Below are positions 61,401-64,000 of a stretch of 64,000 bases of DNA, piece by piece. The stretch is from assembly GCA_964530825.1 (NCBI GenBank), contig CAZHCA010000009.1, positions 1 through 64,000 on the forward strand, written 5' to 3'. The notes below the pieces were generated by a model. It was given only the letters and a program-made list of their open reading frames with translations, was not told the origin of the DNA and made no database searches. A program made the position numbers and the translations under genes. Source of the DNA: CAZHCA01 sp964530825. Its GTDB lineage: Bacteria; Bacteroidota; Bacteroidia; Chitinophagales; Saprospiraceae. How positions within the stretch are numbered: the first letter of the stretch is position 1; the number at the start of each line of letters is the position of its first letter.

Positions 61401-63931
61401 GCTTTGACTGGAATACCGGAGCCTCCAACACGGATGGCCTGCTCGGTAATCTGCCGCCCGGAGCCTACCGGGTGACCGTTACTGATGCAAATAATTGCCA
61501 AACCATAGACTCCACCGATGTATTCCGGCCAGATAGTCTGATATTCACTTTTGGTACTACCACACCGACTTGCGCTAATTCGGCCGACGGGAGCCTCACC
61601 GTCCAGATCGCTAATGGTGCTCCGCCTTACACCTACGTTTGGGACACGGGCGATAACACCAATAACATCGACCAGCTCCCGGCAGGTAGCTATTGTGTCA
61701 CGGTTTCCGATGCCAATAATTGTACAGTAGCGGGCTGTATCGATCTGGTGGCTCCACCACCATTGCAGATCGATTCCGTTGCTTTAAGTCCGGTAGTCTG
61801 CTTCGGGTCGAGTACCGGATCAGCCACTGTTTTTGCCAGCGGCGGCTCCGGGGCGTACAGCTATCAATGGGATGATCCGCTAGGGCAAATTGGGCAAACC
61901 GCTTCCTTTTTAGCTGCTGGCGACTACCGGGTGATCGTGCGCGATGCCAGTGCCTGCCCAGCAGATACCATCATCACCCTCGCGGAGGCAGACTCCTTAC
62001 GCATCGAAGTGGAAGCAACCAGCGTCAGCTGCAAGGGCGAAAGCGACGGCCGAGCCCAAGTTAGTGTCAACGGCGGTGCAGCACCCTATCGCTACCGTTG
62101 GGATACCGGCGATACCACCCAAACCGTAGCCGGATTACCGGTCGGCAGCTATGAGGTGAGGGTTACTGATGCCAGAAATTGCACCCAAGTCATAACTGTA
62201 GATATCGGCGAGCCTCAAAATCCGCTGAGCGTCGGGATTGAACAAACCCGGCAAGCTTGCTTTGGAGCGTCTACCAATGAACTGCGCGCCCTGCCTCAAG
62301 GCGGCAACGACAGTATCTACACTTTCCTTTGGAGTGACGGACAAACCACAGCCACCGCCATTGGACTCGACACCGTCGCCTACCAGGTGACGGTCACAGA
62401 TGCCAGTGGTTGCACTACAGTCTCGGGATTCACTCCCGTAGATCTACTCGAGATTAATCCAAACATCATCCTTTCCCTACCTTCTTGTAATGGTATACCC
62501 GATGGGCGCCTCGGGATCAATCTGATCACCGGCCGGCCCGGGTTTACCCTGGATGATTTTTCCTTTAAATGGAGCACTGGCGCCACCAGTCAGGCCATCA
62601 GCGGTCTGGAAGGTAACCAAAACTACTCGGTCACGGTTACTGACCCTCTGGGCTGCTCCGCCAGCGAATCACGCTTTTTACGGCAGCCCAGTCCTATCAC
62701 TTTTCAGGTCGACATTCAAATGCCGACCTGCAATGGCGCTACCAACGGCAGTGCACGCGTCGACAGCATCATGGGGGATAACGATAACTTTACCATTCGC
62801 TGGGATGCCTCTGCGGGCAACCAAGTTGGTCCCGAAGCAAGAAATTTAGGTGCAGGGCGCTACGGCGTTACAGTGACGGACGAGGACTTCTGCGCGTCCG
62901 AACGCAGTATTCTTATCGAGGAGCCCACTCCGATACAGGTAGCTTTCGAAACCACCGATGTCTCTTGTTTTGGTCAGCGCGAAGGGTCGGCAACAGCTTT
63001 TCCGACGGGTGGTACACCACCCTACATTTACGAATGGTCCGACGGCAGCCGGACGGCTGCTACCGACAGTCTGCCGGCGGGCTCCAACACCATACGCATC
63101 ACCGACGCCCAGGGGTGCACCCAGATGGCTACGGTAGTGATCGAACAGCCCGACCCTTTTATGGTCGAGCGCACCATTAAATCGCCTACCTGCTTCGGAG
63201 ATCGAGACGGGACGCTCCAATTGGAAGTAAGCGGCGGGGTAGAACCCTATGCATACAGTATCGGTAGTGAGACGTTCTCCGGAAGCCCTTTTTTTGCAGG
63301 ACTGCCGGCCGGCAGGTACGACCTGATCATTGAAGATGCCGTCGGCTGCGTCTATTTCGAGCGCCTGGAATTAGAAGGGCCAGATGAACTAATGGCGATC
63401 GCCTCGGCCGATGCAACCACAATTAACCTGGGCGACAGTGTACAACTTTTGGGCGCCGCCGCCAATCCGCAGGGTACTGCAGCCTTTGAGTGGGTACCTC
63501 CTTACGAGGGTACCCTGAGCTGCCGCAAATGTCCCGACCCGGTAGCAGCTCCAGAAGACCGCATCACCTACCGCCTGACTGTAACCGATAGTGCTGGGTG
63601 CGAGGCTAATGACCTCATTACTATCCAGGTCGACAAACCACGGGTCGTAGAGGTACCGACAGGATTTAGCCCCAATGACGACGGTCGTAATGATCGACTG
63701 CTCGTCCACGGACAGCAAAATACCCGTGTATTGCGCTTCGAGGTTTACGACCGCTGGGGGGAGCGCGTTTTTGTCGACGGCGATTTCCTGGTCAATGACC
63801 CCAACCGCGGCTGGGACGGCACCTTCAACAAGGAAAATGCCCCGCTTGGCACGTATATTTGGTATCTAGAAGTGGAGTACACCGACGGTCAAACGCAATT
63901 TCTCAACGGCACCACTACGCTAATCCGTTAA
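58451..63931 (+). CDS. SprB-repeat surface protein with gliding-motility (T9SS type B) C-terminal domain
   Basis: An 1826-residue secreted protein with a signal peptide (ILWISHFYVSLPGQ). Domain order: a CUB-like segment (about 28-143), a PKD domain (WDFGDGRRDTGQTVTHQY, about 195-250), two proprotein-convertase P-like domains (about 290-475 and 575-720), ten SprB-type repeats from about 880 to 1640 (pattern CxGxxDG..GG..PY.Y.WD.G...... L.AG.Y.VTVTDA..C), an Ig-like stretch, and from about 1735 the gliding-motility C-terminal domain (VPTGFSPNDDGRNDRL, then YDRWGERVF and NAPLGTYIWYLEV). The tail directs T9SS export and surface attachment. It likely serves as an adhesin or gliding-type surface filament. 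Cys and Asp are abundant, as in calcium-stabilised repeats. Confidence 0.93.
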   Translation: MPMHLQRVLIIILWISHFYVSLPGQSLLLDGNNYNTCAGNFQDPGTPNYGPNLDLTTTLCPDGANGLAIRINFAPLELGSGDTLFVFDGDDVNAPLVAQFSAPLDLGGGLIQASLGNLSGCLTFRFVSDAMQEGAGWNGVIDCQQLCQEIVPSISNTLPPTNPPDTGWIDLCPGQSVTLIADATYPENNSFYPQSNTTSLFVWDFGDGRRDTGQTVTHQYAAPGGYYATLEIIDQRGCTSPLLTRRVRLAAPPDFAGRAVPLDTFCLGDSILLQAAINRPGGAADILTVNSRELSFAYPATRIDTVPLPDGNGITFRSTITLNGFETGQLLADPNQLLGVFANLEHSFLYDLQIRLRCPSGQAITLHQFDPLNPGNDIALGQPVRNDFGTPVPGDGFTYRWEDNQALSALYDYAVNNPAEVVAPAGNYAPFQSFTDLIGCPLNGSWTLEITDSLALDNGFLFSWGLDFDPLLLATTETFDPGINQSTWRSAPNVIDQNGDLATGLIDASGNVIYGFRVTDNFGCLFDTLITVPSRPDNHPACLECAEENLLAADTIMTCPGDSMELPVQRPQLSIDTITFADYPNYAFGNANHPPANPHRAPLLVEGVYPGVLTDADQQMLSVCLNIKTDFAGDVDIFLEAPSGERLELSTGNGGANDDYLNTCFTPIATNSITTGLPPFVGDWLPEGSFTDLNGATVNGLWNLIVSDAFDPDVLDTLQNWAITFQRRNAIESIAWSPATEISCTDCDTATVFPNSDRTYRVTVNDRRGCTYADSVHIDVEDPLPAPIVQCQQTGLDRLLFTWENPLDTGDYQIRLTVNDSTGDWSLPRADTFFTVNGLNELDTVRLEVRLFSPSGCPNNIGSATCLIINCQLALAAGSLRPPSCAGAADGQIEVVAENGTPTYQYFFDGSTLPTPTPRFSNLTAGTYTIIVRDTLFCTDTLIVNLTDPDSLQVDLQVRDSITCFNGADARLEALTVGGTGPYRFDWNTGASNTDGLLGNLPPGAYRVTVTDANNCQTIDSTDVFRPDSLIFTFGTTTPTCANSADGSLTVQIANGAPPYTYVWDTGDNTNNIDQLPAGSYCVTVSDANNCTVAGCIDLVAPPPLQIDSVALSPVVCFGSSTGSATVFASGGSGAYSYQWDDPLGQIGQTASFLAAGDYRVIVRDASACPADTIITLAEADSLRIEVEATSVSCKGESDGRAQVSVNGGAAPYRYRWDTGDTTQTVAGLPVGSYEVRVTDARNCTQVITVDIGEPQNPLSVGIEQTRQACFGASTNELRALPQGGNDSIYTFLWSDGQTTATAIGLDTVAYQVTVTDASGCTTVSGFTPVDLLEINPNIILSLPSCNGIPDGRLGINLITGRPGFTLDDFSFKWSTGATSQAISGLEGNQNYSVTVTDPLGCSASESRFLRQPSPITFQVDIQMPTCNGATNGSARVDSIMGDNDNFTIRWDASAGNQVGPEARNLGAGRYGVTVTDEDFCASERSILIEEPTPIQVAFETTDVSCFGQREGSATAFPTGGTPPYIYEWSDGSRTAATDSLPAGSNTIRITDAQGCTQMATVVIEQPDPFMVERTIKSPTCFGDRDGTLQLEVSGGVEPYAYSIGSETFSGSPFFAGLPAGRYDLIIEDAVGCVYFERLELEGPDELMAIASADATTINLGDSVQLLGAAANPQGTAAFEWVPPYEGTLSCRKCPDPVAAPEDRITYRLTVTDSAGCEANDLITIQVDKPRVVEVPTGFSPNDDGRNDRLLVHGQQNTRVLRFEVYDRWGERVFVDGDFLVNDPNRGWDGTFNKENAPLGTYIWYLEVEYTDGQTQFLNGTTTLIR

Positions 63932-63949
63932 TTTCCCAAAAACGATCGT

Positions 63950-64000
63950 ATGCGTCTTTTGCTCTACACTCTTAACTTAATCAGTGTTTTACTGCCGCAA
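63950..64000 (+). CDS. start of an exported protein, cut by the window end; possibly PorP/SprF-like
   Basis: ATG at 63950 opens a frame beginning MRLLLYTLNLISVLLPQ, which looks like a signal peptide and runs off the window. It begins 18 bases behind the SprB-repeat gene. In Bacteroidota the gene directly after such a surface protein is often a PorP/SprF outer-membrane partner, so this identity is inferred from position only. Confidence 0.5.
   Translation, partial: MRLLLYTLNLISVLLPQ

Noticed and set aside
1..64000. tRNA, rRNA or CRISPR loci
   Set aside because: I looked for cloverleaf-type repeats with CCA-proximal TTC motifs, rRNA signatures and regularly spaced repeats and saw none; a dedicated search would be needed to exclude a tRNA fully.

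Overview
The window looks like a chromosomal segment of a Bacteroidota bacterium, most probably of the Saprospirales/Lewinella type. The reasons are: two proteins with type IX secretion (T9SS) type A sorting tails (23922-24998 and 48583-50007); an 1826-residue SprB-repeat protein with a gliding-motility C-terminal domain (58451-63931); Bacteroidota-type families (Omp28-like, DUF4136, DUF1573, DUF5522, DUF3467, TPR/PD40/SPOR, epimerase-type threonine dehydrogenase); futalosine-pathway MqnD; and repeated TAnnTTTG promoter boxes upstream of genes. I see no rRNA, tRNA, CRISPR array or complete prophage.

Layout. Positions 1-2720 are AT-rich accessory DNA: a small membrane-protein cassette between two identical 24-bp repeats, a Crp/Fnr-type regulator, a CPBP protease, a long attC-like inverted repeat and a toxin-antitoxin pair whose toxin has lost its C-terminus. 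Positions 2740-4000 are an insertion-sequence graveyard with remnants of three unrelated transposases. From 4012 to about 9800 intact genes (exported protein, two NTF2-like secreted proteins, DUF998 membrane protein, NAD-dependent epimerase, sulfotransferase) are mixed with broken ones (an internally deleted SDR, a 26-codon relic of a second epimerase, a 5'-truncated TPR gene) and a MITE-like nested palindrome ending at a stop codon. From 10157 onward the window is mostly core genome in higher-GC DNA, interrupted by a decayed IS630 transposase (22964-23771) and a frameshifted rhodopsin gene (27868-28577).

Core functions include a photolyase, RibB with a degenerate GTP cyclohydrolase II half, two glycosyltransferases, an M1 peptidase, the threonine-to-glycine pair tdh-kbl, a di-haem cytochrome, lysC-tilS, mqnD and a UbiA prenyltransferase (menaquinone synthesis), alanine dehydrogenase, a PolX-like PHP protein next to an amidase, topA, purB, folD-prmA, and a 1508-residue exported protein of unknown function.

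The most striking item is a bacteriorhodopsin-like protein split into two frames exactly at a seven-A slippery heptamer. It keeps the Schiff-base lysine and both counterion aspartates but has lost two normally invariant retinal-pocket tryptophans. Other items worth checking are the repeat-bounded cassette and attC-like hairpin at the left end, a short candidate small RNA between mqnD and ald, a three-way-junction-like structure in front of the giant adhesin gene, and degenerate active sites in RibB and PolX.
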